Below are positions 1 through 10,759 of a DNA stretch of 64,000 nt, one piece after another. The stretch comes from Papaver somniferum (taxonomy: Eukaryota > Streptophyta > Magnoliopsida > Ranunculales > Papaveraceae), in assembly GCF_003573695.1 (NCBI RefSeq), contig NC_039358.1:13702637-13766636 (forward strand). The letters run 5' to 3'. Under the pieces are notes generated by a model. That model ran no database searches and was not told the origin of the DNA. It saw nothing but the letters and a program-made list of their open reading frames with translations. A program made the translations under genes and the position numbers. Positions within the stretch are counted from its first letter, which is position 1, and each line of letters begins with the position of its first letter.

Positions 1-2080
1 ATGGCGGAAGAGATCTTCTTCGGATTAATGGCGTGAGAGTTCACAGAGAGTGACAGAGAAAGAGAGGACCAGTGTGTTTCTGTGTTCCTAAGGACGAGAA
101 GATATTTTCCAAGGATAATATCGATTATGCACACGAACGATTTGTATGCGTGAAACAAATCAGTAAAAAAATTGTTTCCGGATGTTTACTGCCACACACT
201 TAACTCACATGCATGAAATAAATACAGTTGCGAATAGCAACAGAGGTTAAGCAGTTGCGAAATTAGCAACAGAAATTCGCAACCGAAAATTAGCAACAGC
301 TAATTTCCGTTTCTATCTGGCCAATATGTTGTAGTGTATTTCCAACATTTTTCATCTTGCATGTTTACAGATTTATTTATTTAAATTCTATAGTTGTTGG
401 AAGATGAACTTGTAGTATGTAATCATTATTGGTTTAATTATTGCAACATTTTTACGAAATATTGTGCCTTTACATTTTCGTGAATCGAGCTAATATTTCA
501 TATATGCTCAGAAGTTAAATCTATTATGTTTTTATAAATGGAAAATATAACAAACTCTTTGAGATTTTTCTTGCAATATTGATCTTCTTGTGATCACACT
601 TTCGTGTTTTTGCTTCTTGACACACTCCGTAAGATTTTCTTATGTTGAGTAAAATCGAGTAAGATTGTCTCTTTGTTCGTAACTGGCCTTGAGATTAATT
701 TATGTCGATATTTTGGATAAAAATCCTTGCGATTTGTTAATGTCCGCCAAAATCCTTCTTTTTCACAAAATCAAGGTCACTCACGTTATTCTCATGGGAA
801 TGACATTTAATGTGGGAGAGTTCTTAAATGAACTTGTGCTTGATTTCTATATCTTTGTGGGGAGTGCACGTGGCTGTGGAATTTTGAAGGGGATGCTTAT
901 ATCTTTTTAATCTCTTAGGATGAGCGTCTGAATAAGTTGATATGAGGAGTTGTATTTTAACTATATTATAATATAATATCTTCATTTTCCTTAAACTTGA
1001 GATATATGATCCCGCGATTTTCGTACCTTGGTTAATCTTATTGACAAAGGGGGGGGGGGGTTATTTAGTAGTTTCATACTACATACATATGGTTTACGGG
1101 TCATTATGTAAGGGGGAGTGAATTCATTAAGCAATGGGGTATACCTATTATAGAAAATATGTAAGTATTGATTACGGGGGAAAAACCTATCGCCGGAGTA
1201 TTACTTCAGAGTTGAGATACAATTGAATTTTGGAGAGAATATAATAATACTATATTTCCGTATAACGACGAATGTTGCTATAGCTACGGATCTTCAACAA
1301 CAACGATGTTGAGTTGAACACATTCAGAATCATTGCGACTTGAAATAACACAGAGTTCAATGAGAGTTGAAGAAACCAAGAAAATCAAGGCATGATGGAT
1401 CAAGGAATTTTTAGAAGCTTTATTTTTGTTATTTTCGTTTAGAAACAAACCAATCATCATTTGCGTTCTACCGCTTGAAGGCAAAGATCAACCGAGGCTT
1501 TTGGAGAACTTCATCAACAAAAGGTAAGTGAAGCCCGAACCACCTATTTCTCAAGTTATATTCATTTTTATATCCTTGAGACGTTTGTCGCATAACTAAT
1601 TAGACTAGTTTGCATAGACAAGAATTTTGAGTCGAGAACTAATTATATAGTTTACGAATTTCTCGAAATATAATGACTAAGCTTAATGAATATTTGTTCA
1701 TACTTGATATATCCCAGTGGAGAATAATTTATTGTTCTGAACCAAATCATGATTCAAGTTTATCATTCGAAAATAGCTTGGAAAAATGATATGTGTCATT
1801 AATGTTATTCAAGAATGTTTCGAATTATTTTAGATAAATATAGAACTACTATATTCGGAATACAAGACAGTGGTATCAGTCTTACAAACTGAGAAAAGTA
1901 TTATACATTTGAAGCCGTATTATATGTACTCGTGCACGTAGTGGTGTAGCTATATATTGACTTGCATATTTTTGTGATACGTACATTCGTATGCACATCA
2001 TGGGAAAATTTGTTAGTTTTATGATCTGGATAGGTATGCATATTCTTATGCAAAACATTTTGGAACTGTGTTAAGGGAAC
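1..2080. other. Unassigned AT-rich intergenic sequence
   Basis: No gene is recognised. The first 36 bases read as a tiny open frame (MAEEIFFGLMA, stop) that could be the edge of an exon, but nothing after it supports a gene. A G10 run lies near 1051-1060. Around 1523-1530 an AACAAAAG/GTAAGTG string has the form of a splice donor, but no partner exon was found. The style (short open frames, high AT) resembles decayed LTR-retrotransposon sequence. Confidence 0.4.
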
Positions 2081-2084
2081 CGGG

Positions 2085-3760
2085 TTTAAGTATTTAAACC
2101 GGTATGCGAGCCAATATAATTATATATTTTAGAACTATTTTAATAACCAAACTGATATTTAAACTGAAAGGATTCTATGAACTTCGGAACCGGTAGAAGT
2201 CGTAAGCTTTCAAACCGGCACGTGAACTGAAAAAATCCTGTCAACTCCAAAATTTGGTTTTTCTTTTAAGTTTGAAAACCGGTCCACGTACGTGACTCAG
2301 CCGATTCACGAACGACTTAAGTATTTGTATTTTGTACATTTACCAACTATGTTGATTATGATTCAATTGCAATTAAATTATTTATTTGAGATAATTTGCA
2401 TTTGATCAATTCTCTATAAATACACTAGACTTATATGATCACATGATTATCATTTAAGATCAATGTCTTTGTGTTCATGAAAATGAGTGTTAAGCTTTTA
2501 AGTTCAAATCGGTTAGTTTCGGCTAACCATGTTGGACATAGTCTTTATACACGGTTCGGTTATGGTTTACCTGACCAGAATGTATATCTTTCTTAGAGAG
2601 TGTATATCTAACGGTGAATATTGTTTTCTTGGTTCCAAAATTATCTTAGCTTAAACCTAAAGCAACATATGCTTTGAATGTCTATAAGGGGAACTCTTGG
2701 AAACCAGATCTTTGAATCTTGACCATACTTTGTGGTGTTTCCTAGTTGTATCTAGGGTCGTCCTCTCCATAAACCATTTTAAGGTTTAGCGAATACCAAA
2801 GACTTTATTGGGATTCGTGAAGCCATGTCCAGTTATCTTTTATCTTGATAAGCTGAGAATCCTGAACTTATTCGATTGTTGATTTATCACTTGAACAAGA
2901 TAGATAGAAATCACAAAGTTCTCTTCATCTCAAACTTTGTGATTTCGCAAGTTTTATACTGGTAAGGTGAATAATAATCTAGGCTGCACTTCGAGTTGCA
3001 TAAGTCCCGATTTTGAGGATATCCATACTTTGTCAAGTTGCTATGAATTTCCATCACCCTACGTTTGATCCGATCATTTGTTTCAATCGTAAATCAGGAA
3101 ATCAATTATATGCTTAATCGATGGTAGGATGATTTGGTTTAAAGTCTTCAATTGAGTTGAAGAAACTCTTAGTTGGTGTGATTTCATCTAAGGGAATCAG
3201 TTACGCAGAATCCTGCCGGGATTCAAGAAGCGTAAGGAGCGCGAGCGTACCTTAATCGGTGGATTTCCTTTTAGGGATAAAATACATTCCAGACCGAAGT
3301 TAATTGGTAGTAGGCTAGTATCTGTAGCGGCTTAATACAGTTTGGTGTTCAATCTGGACTAGGTCAAGGGGTTTTTCTGCATTTGTGATTTCCTCGTTAA
3401 CAAAAGTTTTGGTGTCTGTGTTATTACTTTTTTCGCATTATATTGTTTATCTTTATAATTGAAATATCACATGTTGTGCGTTGATCAATCATAGTAGATA
3501 GGTCCGACCTAGTTTGTTGGATAAGACTTGATCGATCATTGGATATTGGTTTTTGGTAACTCTCTTTGTAATTAGGTTCTCGGATTCAGTTCTGTAAATG
3601 TTCTAATCATAAGAGAGATACAAATATAACTCTAGACTCTTTCCTTGATTAAGTTTTTACTCTCGGAGTTGTGCTGAGTTTTTCCATACAGATTGCCTAC
3701 GAAAAAGTTGGTGTTGTATTTTGGTACCCCAATGTTTTCACTTACCTTTTCCATCAATTA
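2085..3760 (-). repeat. Decayed LTR-like sequence of a Copia-type element
   Basis: This stretch has no coding potential and lies directly beside a minus-strand Copia Gag relic. It contains a segment (about 3355-3410) whose reverse complement closely matches plus-strand sequence at about 43917-43970: TTTTGTTAACGAGGAAA followed by an AAATGCAGAAAAA block. That shows a dispersed repeat in two orientations. The assignment to a Copia LTR or leader is inference from this repeat and the neighbouring Gag. Exact ends and a target-site duplication were not found. Confidence 0.4.
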
Positions 3761-3779
3761 GTTCCGGATGAAGTCTAAC

Positions 3780-4330
3780 TGAGTCCTTGTCATATGTAAC
3801 AACAATATTACATGTTCTGAGTCAGTTGTCTCTGCTATGTTTTTCGTGATCAAAGATCTTTATCTTTCCATCGAGACTGCTTCTAGAAAGTGTAGTAAGA
3901 TCGTTGCCTTCAGTGATGACATGTTTATTAGACTCGTATCGAGATGGTAAGATCTAAGAATTAGTATCACAATATTCCTATCGGAAATATTTCTACCTAA
4001 AGCATGAGAGGCATTCACTTTTGAAGTCCTCAAATGAATCTTCGTCAGCCATACGTAGGTTTTCTTAGTCAGAAGTAAGGTTTGAAACCTTCCTTCTTTC
4101 TCTGCAATATTACCTTCAAATACATTTCCTAAATTATCCAAACTTGCTTCGACGTAGTGCATGTAGACAAATGTCGTTGAAGATCTTGGCTTATGGCATG
4201 GATGATAACATTCACTCCATCATAATTATTCTTTAACAAGTCACATCTCCATCTAATAGTTCTTGAATTATTTCGTGAAAAGTTTCAAAGTGAAATGGGT
4301 TTGTCAAAGTTCTGTCAAAAAAGTACTTTG
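3780..4330 (-). pseudogene. Copia retrotransposon Gag (UBN2-type) fragment
   Basis: Read on the minus strand, this region shows pieces of a Copia-type Gag polyprotein in shifting frames: a piece with LLKNNYDGVNVIIHAIS and STCTTSKQVWII, then ENLRMADEDSFEDFKS, then SHALGRNISDRNIV...ILRS, and a final KIFDHEK. In Copia Gag proteins the same order occurs: an N-terminal 'number of choices' helix, a W-containing helix, the ALGE.I...V.K.LRSLP block, and a lysine-rich tail. Several frameshifts and stops make it non-functional. No protease or reverse transcriptase follows on the minus strand, so most of pol has been lost. Confidence 0.65.
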
Positions 4331-4789
4331 AGAATGGAAGAAAAAGAAGAAAGCTCTATCAAGAAGATGAAAAGTTTTGGATTTACTTCCGTTTACAGTT
4401 TGGTGGATTGTTTGTGTTGGAAGCAACAAATAGATTTTTCAAGGAAAGTGAAGATCGATTGAAAATTGAAAGGCTTAAAGATGATGTAAAATGTTTGATT
4501 TATAACTGGTTTATTAGTTAGGTCTTTTGAACGTGTATCTTTGGAGTTGGTACTTAACAACTGACATATGTCGTAGTTTCATAAACATTTCCATTTCCAA
4601 ATTTATACAGTATTTTTTAATCGGTGTCTCACACTCTCACTGTCTTTCTGATTCACATTACTTTTTAGTAAATCTTTTACTTTTTCGAGTAAAAAATTAT
4701 TACTATTGGTGCTTTAATAGGAATATTTTTAGCTCACATATTATTTCACATGTTATTTTTCTATGAATAATGATGTACGTTCTTTAAAA

Positions 4790-6045
4790 AGTTTCTCTCT
4801 CCAGAAAAAACTCCTCTCCGAGAAACCAACGAAACCCTAGCGTAGTTTGAGTCTTCTCTTGCTTAGATCTTGCTCCATCGGAGCGGATATGAGCAAGAGA
4901 AGCTCAAACCATATTCTTCCTTTGCCTCTTCATCTTTTACTTCTTTGATTTCATCTTCTTATGTTAGTTTTTGGTTTAAATATGACTGATTTCTTTGAGA
5001 AATCTAGTTGGGTTTTCATCCCTTTAAGTTTTAGATCGGTGAGGTGTTGTTCTTCTATGGTTTGTGTTGATTCGATTATCAGGACTGATGGGTTTCCTCT
5101 CTTTGCGGAGGAAAATTTATATTTTCAATACTTCTTCAGCATCTTTTAATTCAGGATCTATAGCAGTAACATAATCACTTATTTCAAAAGTAGCAGCAAC
5201 AATCACAAGTGTTTCAACTATAACAACAACAACAATCACATAATCAACAAGAAGAATCATAGAAACAGCAGAAACAATCACATACTCAACTCTAAAATGA
5301 ATCAACATAACATGCGATTCAAAGAGACAAAGTAGCAAGATTTTATCACAAATCAATACCCCTGTATTGGGTTACTTTCAGTATTATGGTACAAAAAAAA
5401 ATGGATCGTTGTATGAACCTGCCTCTCCTGTTGGTGACCATGAAAGGAGTGATATGTGTGGTTGTTTATCTCCACACAACCAAACCCCTGAGAGATGGAT
5501 GGGTCTTTTTTTGGATTCTAACAATTTTACCCCGTGCAAAATTGTTAGTTAATTTGGAACAAATTAGTTCTTTCCAAATAATACCATCTAAACTTCACAA
5601 GAAAGGATTTAATTAGTTGTATTATTGGGTGTTTGGCCTTCCTGGCTTGACCTGCTTATTGAATGGGCTTTGGACAAGTTGTGGGCCTCAAAATAAGTGT
5701 TTCTACCTGGCCTGCCTGGCCCGACGGGCTTTTGGATAGTTAATTATGAGGTATGTCTGGCGTGGATTGCAGTAGGAAACGGGCCGGGATGCCCGGCCTG
5801 GCCAATTTACACCCCCAATTTGGGTAATTCTCTTTGTTATGTATCTAGAGTTGTTAGTGTCCATATTAGTCAAGTCTTCTCAAGTTTCTTACATCATATC
5901 TGTAAGTGTTGTTTCTCATTTTATTCTTGTAATTTCTTTTGCATACGCTATCTCTGTAATGGTCCTTGTAATGATGTTGATGAAGTTGTAATAGTTTATT
6001 AAGGTGTTTTGCCTTAAGTTTTTCTATAAAAAATAAATAAATAAG
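4790..6045 (+). repeat. Possible LINE-like or gene-derived relic with A-rich tail
   Basis: The left part (from about 4790) has a pyrimidine-rich leader with CGAAACCCTAGC, as plant 5' untranslated regions often do. The right end, about 5830-6045, resembles a LINE or gene 3' region: repeated TTGTAAT strings and a terminal A-rich tail (AAAAAATAAATAAATAA). There is no continuous coding sequence. A retroposed or internally deleted LINE would fit, but no flanking duplication was found. CAA and ACA repeats fill 5190-5300. Confidence 0.22.
5624..5822. mobile_element. Possible hAT-like MITE rich in GGCC
   Basis: The left edge reads TTGGGTGTTTGGCCTTCC, and the right edge, reverse complemented, reads TTGGGGGTGTAAATTGGCC. 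These resemble imperfect terminal inverted repeats of plant hAT-type MITEs. The interior is unusually GC-rich for the region (repeated GGCCTGGC and GGGCC strings). No convincing 8-bp duplication was seen, so the call is tentative. Confidence 0.3.
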
Positions 6046-6503
6046 AATATTCTGCCTTGTACACAATTTCATTCTTTTTTATTTTTTGCTTGAAGCATAC
6101 AATTTTTCTTTTTCAATATATCTTTCCTAAAAAATGTAAAAAGATCAAATACAAGCAAAGCAAACTTTTCTAAGTCTTGGAACACTTGGCACTAAACAAC
6201 AATACCACTACCCCTTCAGGCTTATTCCTATAGGTATGGAAAAAAATGTTGTTTGGCATACCAGGTGGCATGGCAAGCGAGTTGTGTCACTATGGGAATA
6301 ACACTGAGCAACAAATTTTCTAGCGGTCGATATTATGGATAACGCCAGCGATAAAGACTTTATCGCTATAAATAGGCAATTTTCAAACTCAAATGTTTAC
6401 CCCAAAATTTTTTACACCATTTTTTTTCTCTAATTCTATTTTTCTTAATATAAATTCTCTATTTCTCTCTTTCTCAATCTTTTTTTTTTTTGAAATTTAC
6501 CAA

Positions 6504-6677
6504 ATGTCACAATTTCAAACCCAACTTGATTCGGCAACACAACTTGATTTTTCGGGAGTAGTGCTTGAAGGTGTCGTTAAGAAGATATGTGATAAGTATA
6601 AAAAAATAAGTAAGAAGCAAAGAAGTCTCCAAGTTTTCGATATCAACCAAGTCAAAACCGCAACTAAGAAAAGGTAA
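6504..6677 (+). CDS. Short lysine-rich ORF at left end of Harbinger-like unit
   Basis: Not recognised. Translation from ATG 6504 (MSQFQTQLDSATQLDFSG...) gives a 57-residue product that ends KTATKKR. After the TAA the same frame stays largely open to about 6834 and remains Lys-rich (GKTNLKPKKKINKG), so the stop may be a mutation. A TATA box (TATAAATAG, near 6378) and a pyrimidine-rich leader precede it at normal plant spacing. It faces the minus-strand Myb-like ORF across the CACTA insertion. It could be the degenerate N-terminus of an accessory protein of the element. Confidence 0.3.
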   Translation: MSQFQTQLDSATQLDFSGVVLEGVVKKICDKYKKISKKQRSLQVFDINQVKTATKKR

Positions 6678-7262
6678 AGAAAAGTTCAAGGTAAGGAAAA
6701 TCAAGGCAAAACAAATTTGAAGCCAAAGAAGAAGATAAACAAAGGAGAATCCGTTCATGAGCTCATAGATTGGAAATTTGGTGAAATGAAGAAGATTAAC
6801 AAGATGAAAAACATTGTCCCAAATTTTTATTTTTAAAGTTTATATTTCAAAATATTACTGTGTAGTTTTATGTCTTGTACAAAAAATGACTATTATGAAA
6901 TTTAGTGAATTTAAAGTTTAATGAAATTTAGTAATTTGACGAGTAATGTTGAAAATTAAGCTTAATTCTATTCTTAATCTAATCTTATATTTTAATAAGG
7001 TATACATTTAAACAAATATTAAAACCTAATAATTAGAAATTAAAACATAAGAACTTAAACTAATACTTAGATAATTTAAATATTAAAACCTAATATTAAG
7101 TGGACAATAGAGAAATAATACATAGATATAGGACAATATTTGGGCAAACATTTTAAAATGTCGAAACAATTTTTAAATTGGAAGTCTTTTTCGTGGATGC
7201 GACGATATTCAGCACGACACCTACATCATAGTTGCACCATCCGCACGACACCTTTGTTGAAA

Positions 7263-7538
7263 TTACATCATGGATTCACCGTTCCTCAAATTTGGACCTT
7301 CTTGATGAAGTAAAGCAACAAATCTACTAACTTCCTTGTTGATTGTACTGATGCGTTGATTCAACTCTGATACATCATGATTGTTGAAATTCATTATTTG
7401 TTCCTAAAATTTCCCAAAAATCATTTGCCATAATGTTTCGTGATGTAATGCATTTCCTAATACAGTATCCTCAATAGAAGAAATATAATTCCTGCAAATA
7501 CATTTCATCTTCCGCAACAGTGAATTTTGGTTTCCGCC
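7263..7538 (-). pseudogene. C-terminal half of Myb/NAM-associated-like ORF of Harbinger-type unit
   Basis: Minus-strand reading gives RRKPKFTVAEDEMYLQ, then in a shifted frame SSIEDTVLGNALHHETLW, and then ELNQRISTINKEVSRFVALL before a stop at 7263-7265. The pattern (a [FY][ST]..ED..L helix, G.......FW-like helix, then a coiled-coil tail) is that of the trihelix/NAM-associated proteins that plant PIF/Harbinger elements encode beside their transposase. The first half is 4.6 kb away at 12138-12287, separated by the CACTA insertion. It contains frameshifts. Confidence 0.45.
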
Positions 7539-7933
7539 TTACACTAGTGGAAAATGGAAGTTAAACTACTGTCAGGACATGAAGTAATATCACTAAAAAC
7601 GATTGTGTCCATCAGCTGCATTTTAGAAGTGGTTTTTTCCAAAACGACTGTGTCTGGAAAAAGTTGAATTCTTTAAAAAACTACTTTCTTTAACAGTAGA
7701 TCGACAAAAACTGACAGAAACAGTAGTTTTTTTAATGATATTTCATAAAAAAAATTGATATTGATTCAGCTGAATCCAAAGCTGATTCAACTGAATGAAA
7801 AACTAAAAACGGGAATTAATTAATAATGACTTCGAAACTTAATATAATAGCGACTTTAAACTCATTTTGTATGGAATAGTGAATTTATTGAATAGTGAAT
7901 TTATTGAATAGTGAATTCAATTTACAATTTCAA

Positions 7934-8258
7934 CTATCTCAAATCTTCAACTGTGTCAAAGTTAAACTTGGATTTACTACTTCCTACTTTTCCTGAAGAA
8001 TCAATAGATGTTGATATAGAACTTTTAGACGACGACCTATTTCCCAAATCAGACCCAGAATGACCACCACCACTAGCACCATCTCTCCCACCACCAGGCG
8101 GAGAACAGAAAGACCCATTATCAATTCCCCCCGCCGTCTCCTTCAACACCCCAGTCAGTAGGTTGCTGTGAAGCCTTAGGAATTTCATTTACTTTCCCAC
8201 TGAACATGACTAAATTCTCCCAATCCCACTACAAGGGAGTCTGTGTGTTCCACTCCAT
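7934..8258 (-). pseudogene. Captured N-terminal exon of an SPL (SQUAMOSA promoter-binding-like) gene
   Basis: From the minus-strand ATG at 8258 the reading is MEWNTQTPL, a TAG stop, then WDWENLVMFSGKVNEIPK and SQQPTDWGVEGDGG. After a frame change at a G run (about 8128) it continues GIDNGSFCSPPGGGRDG and a Ser/Gly-rich tail. N-termini of SPL transcription factors have this ME-W...WDWENL.MF layout followed by a DW..EG block and a Ser-rich linker. The DNA-binding SBP zinc-finger domain is absent. A GTTGCAG acceptor-like site just upstream fits capture of a normal exon. The Gln-to-TAG change and the frameshift make it non-coding in its present form. Confidence 0.6.
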
Positions 8259-8558
8259 CACTGTTCCAAGTCCAGAACCACCTGCAACCATCCTTTGATT
8301 AAAAAAATGTATATATTTAGTGGAGAGTACAAATGGTTTCTCAATTAGGAGAAAAAATACGAATATGATATCTGGACGATGTCTACCATGAGATAAACCC
8401 CAATATATTAAAATTAAGAACATTTAACTAGCTTCTCGTAAAAAAAAACAATCATAAATGTCGTCTAAATGTGTACATTCATAACAATGGCACTACCTGT
8501 CGAATGTCCAAAGCAAAAACAAGGAATTCGGTGTGTTCAGGAAGAAGTTATCACTTAC

Positions 8559-8746
8559 TGTAATTGATCGTCTGAGTAATATGAATGCCACTCTGTGGTC
8601 TTACTCCAATGTCTAGTCATGTTAAGAGTAAACTGAGCAGTGTAGATGGCTGCAGCAGCTAACAGAGATGGTGGTAACCTAAGCATGTCATGATCAACCA
8701 AGGATAGCTCGATCAAGAAAAAGAAGAGAAGCTCAAGATGGTTCAA
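8559..8746 (-). pseudogene. Captured exon of a B-type cyclin (C-terminal cyclin fold)
   Basis: The minus strand reads LELLFFFLIELSLVDHDML, then PPSLLAAAAIYTAQFTLN and HWSKTTEWHSYYSDDQL. This is the start of the second (C-terminal) cyclin box of B-type cyclins: FF..ELSLV..EML..PPSLLAAAA.Y.AQ.TL followed by W...EWH..YS..QL. The exon ends at a canonical donor (GTAAGTG, plus-strand CACTTAC at 8552-8558). No other cyclin exon is present nearby, so there is no destruction box and no first cyclin fold. It is open throughout, unlike the other captured pieces. Confidence 0.75.
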
Positions 8747-9119
8747 AATGCAGAAAATATGTTAGTATCCAAGCTATAAAAAGTTATAAAATACTATGGA
8801 TCAACAGTTTAATCTGATGGAAGACTAACTATACAAACCTTCTTATCAAACTGAGCCGTTTTAAGGAATCTTTTCATAAATACATTTGAAGTTGGAACTG
8901 ACATATTGAATTTCAATGTATTTACTATCGATTTCTCTTGCAAACATGTTTATGCAGTGTAGGAATCACAATGTCGAAACTGGGTAAAACTAAGGATGCT
9001 AAACATGTTTATTATTTCAAAGATACACTAGATAAAGGACAAAAAAAAACATAAGCCAACATAAACAAAAACCATTTACATATAACAGTTCATCACATTC
9101 CATAAGGATTGATATATAC

Positions 9120-9202
9120 CTGGGTGTGACGATCATCTCCAGTAACAATATTTCCAACCGTGCATAGGGGATGATTGAGTATAGTAGGAGATGGGTGACT
9201 AC
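9120..9202 (-). pseudogene. Captured importin-alpha exon (ARM repeat part, third piece)
   Basis: This 83-bp exon has a textbook acceptor (T-run then TTGTAG) and a donor (CAG/GTATAT). It reads HPSPTILNHPLCTVGNIV and TGDDRHTQ on the minus strand. Importin-alpha ARM repeats contain HPSP..L.PALRTVGNIVTGDD.QTQ at this place, where the conserved Asn in GNIV sits in the NLS-binding groove. Two residues of the PALR segment differ. It follows the other importin pieces in the order expected of the parent gene. Confidence 0.75.
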
Positions 9203-9239
9203 AAAAAAAAATTCTTTCAAATTATATACCATGTGTACA

Positions 9240-9423
9240 TATGGCGGAGTCTAGAAACATAATACAATAAAGTGATACTGCAGTAGGCACCAACTTCAAT
9301 AACAACTTGAATTTTGTCATTTCTACCGTCAGACAGATAGGAAAGGGCCTAGCAGGCATCTGTAAGTACTTCTTCATCAGTGAAATTGATAAGACGCCCA
9401 AGAGCAGGGAGTGCAGGCTTTGT
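9240..9423 (-). pseudogene. Captured importin-alpha exon (second piece)
   Basis: After a TGTAG acceptor (plus 9424-9428) the minus strand reads TKPALPALGRLINFTDEEV, LTDAC, a TAG, then ALSYLSDGRNDKIQVVIEV. Importin-alpha has LPAL.RLI...DEEVLTDACWALSYLSDG.NDKIQ.VIE at the junction of two central ARM repeats. The Trp of DACWALSYLSDG, an NLS-groove residue, has become TAG. The 3' end of the piece is uncertain because no clear donor was found. Confidence 0.75.
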
Positions 9424-9525
9424 CTACACAAGGAATTCACCAACAAAGAAAATTGATATATATTAGGGATGCCAAGCAGGATACCATAAACCAACCTAAC
9501 GGTAGTGATAACCGGCGACTTATAC

Positions 9526-9709
9526 ATGTTCAAATGATGGTTGTGGCTTGCCCCAAAAAAATTTAGACAGTCCAGTTGGAATTTCTCAGCGTAGAAAGTT
9601 TGGCATGCTCATTTGATTTAATTAACAAAGTAATCAAGGCCCCATGGCCAAGAAAAAGATTTCGACACTTAGGTGAAGCACAGTCAACATTCTCAAATCC
9701 CTACACAGC
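9526..9709 (-). pseudogene. Captured importin-alpha exon (first piece)
   Basis: The minus strand reads AV, a TAG, GFENVDCASPKCRNLFLGHG, then ALITLLIKSNEHAKLSTLRN and further on WGKPQPSFE in a shifted frame. The importin-alpha counterpart is AVWALGNVAGDSPKCRD, then a LLAQ..[22 protein letters not shown] block. Again the Trp codon (of AVWALGN) is a TAG. An acceptor (TATAG) borders the upstream side at 9710-9711 and a GTATAAG donor the downstream side at 9521-9525. It is upstream of the other two importin pieces in transcript order, as in a real gene. Confidence 0.75.
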
Positions 9710-10452
9710 CTATATTATAAAAAAAAACAAGTAAGTGTTAGTCTAAGCCCCATTTGCTTACACATGGTAAGTAACTTCACCTCATCTCATCCATTAAATT
9801 AGGCAAAGCACGCCTAGCTACACAAAAAGAAAAAATAATATTTAACAAAACTTGATTCCTTTGGTCTTAAATTTGTTATCATACTGGGGGAACTCAGATT
9901 GTGCAATAAAAATTGGGATAGGTCTGTGATCAACTAATGAATCACTTACTGATCCTCAGCCTAAACTATACATATTAACTGACAACGTATTTCTTAAGGG
10001 ACAAACCAAGGGATTCATAGGTTACGCACCATGTCTAGGGAATTCAAGTAAGTGAATTCCTAGGTCACAATGTCTCCCATGAAGACAGGCTTGCTTATCA
10101 TCCCTGCCTACCAAAGAGGATCAAGGTAAGTGTATCAACGAACTCCATCAATATTAAACACAAGTACCTAACAAACATAATAAGAAGATGCATTAGTTCT
10201 GAAAAGAGTTGGCCAAGGCAAAAAACAAGCATATCACAAATCAAAACAACAATGACTCTGTAGATCTTTACGGTGATGCTCCAAAAACTTATACAAGACG
10301 GTCATATATCGTAAGAAACATCATAAAAACCATATCACAGAACATAATTGAATGCTAAAATGATTCAAACCTTTAGATTGTATCTTTCTTATATATAACC
10401 TAGTAGTGGTAGTCATGTAAAAGGACACATAGATTTGGTCGATAGTGCTTAC

Positions 10453-10514
10453 AGCTCCTTCAAGTGAAGTTAAATCTTGCAAATTGTATCCTACTTTTGC
10501 ATTTAGTTGAAGAC
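10453..10514 (-). pseudogene. Captured exon of a STRUBBELIG-family receptor kinase (first LRR)
   Basis: This is a 62-bp minus-strand exon between a TACCAG acceptor and a GTAAGC donor. It reads LQLNAKVGYNLQDLTSLEGA. In STRUBBELIG-receptor family proteins the first leucine-rich repeat after the LRR N-cap has a LGL.G.LGY.L..L.SL pattern. Its place directly after the N-cap exon (10617-10750) supports the assignment. On its own it would be too short to call. Confidence 0.5.
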
Positions 10515-10616
10515 CTGGTATTTTTCTGATTTAAACTAAAGCAAAACAAAGATAAATTCAGTACACCAACAATACTAATTAGAAAATATAAAAAGAAAAG
10601 GTTGAAGATTACTTAC

Positions 10617-10750
10617 AAATTAGTAACAAAATGAGCCAGTGCAGGTAACACCTTTCCAATTCCCTCCAAAATGATCGCTACCATGTGGAATTCATCTTGT
10701 TAGCTGTTGTGGTGAGTTCAAGCTGGTGTAAATAACCCCAAGAGCATCAG
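10617..10750 (-). pseudogene. Captured N-cap exon of a STRUBBELIG-family LRR receptor kinase
   Basis: The exon lies between a CTACAG acceptor and a GTAAGT donor. It reads ADALGVIYTSLNSPQQLT, a TGA, then in a shifted frame GGNWKGVTCTGSFVTN. The LRR N-terminal cap of STRUBBELIG-receptor family kinases reads AL...Y.SLNSP.QL.GW...GGDPCGE.WKGVTC.GS.VTEI. The Trp of QL.GW is TGA here and an indel separates the halves. No kinase domain is present in the element. Confidence 0.6.
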
Positions 10751-10759
10751 CTGTAGATC

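Noticed and set aside
1..36. Open frame MAEEIFFGLMA at the window edge
   Set aside because: Only 11 codons, no splice site or downstream exon, and no family similarity.
689..910. 73-codon plus-strand frame
   Set aside because: Composition and lack of motifs or introns look like chance in AT-rich DNA.
1051..1060. G10 run as a structured element
   Set aside because: A single homopolymer with no further G-runs nearby for a quadruplex; may also be a sequencing slip.
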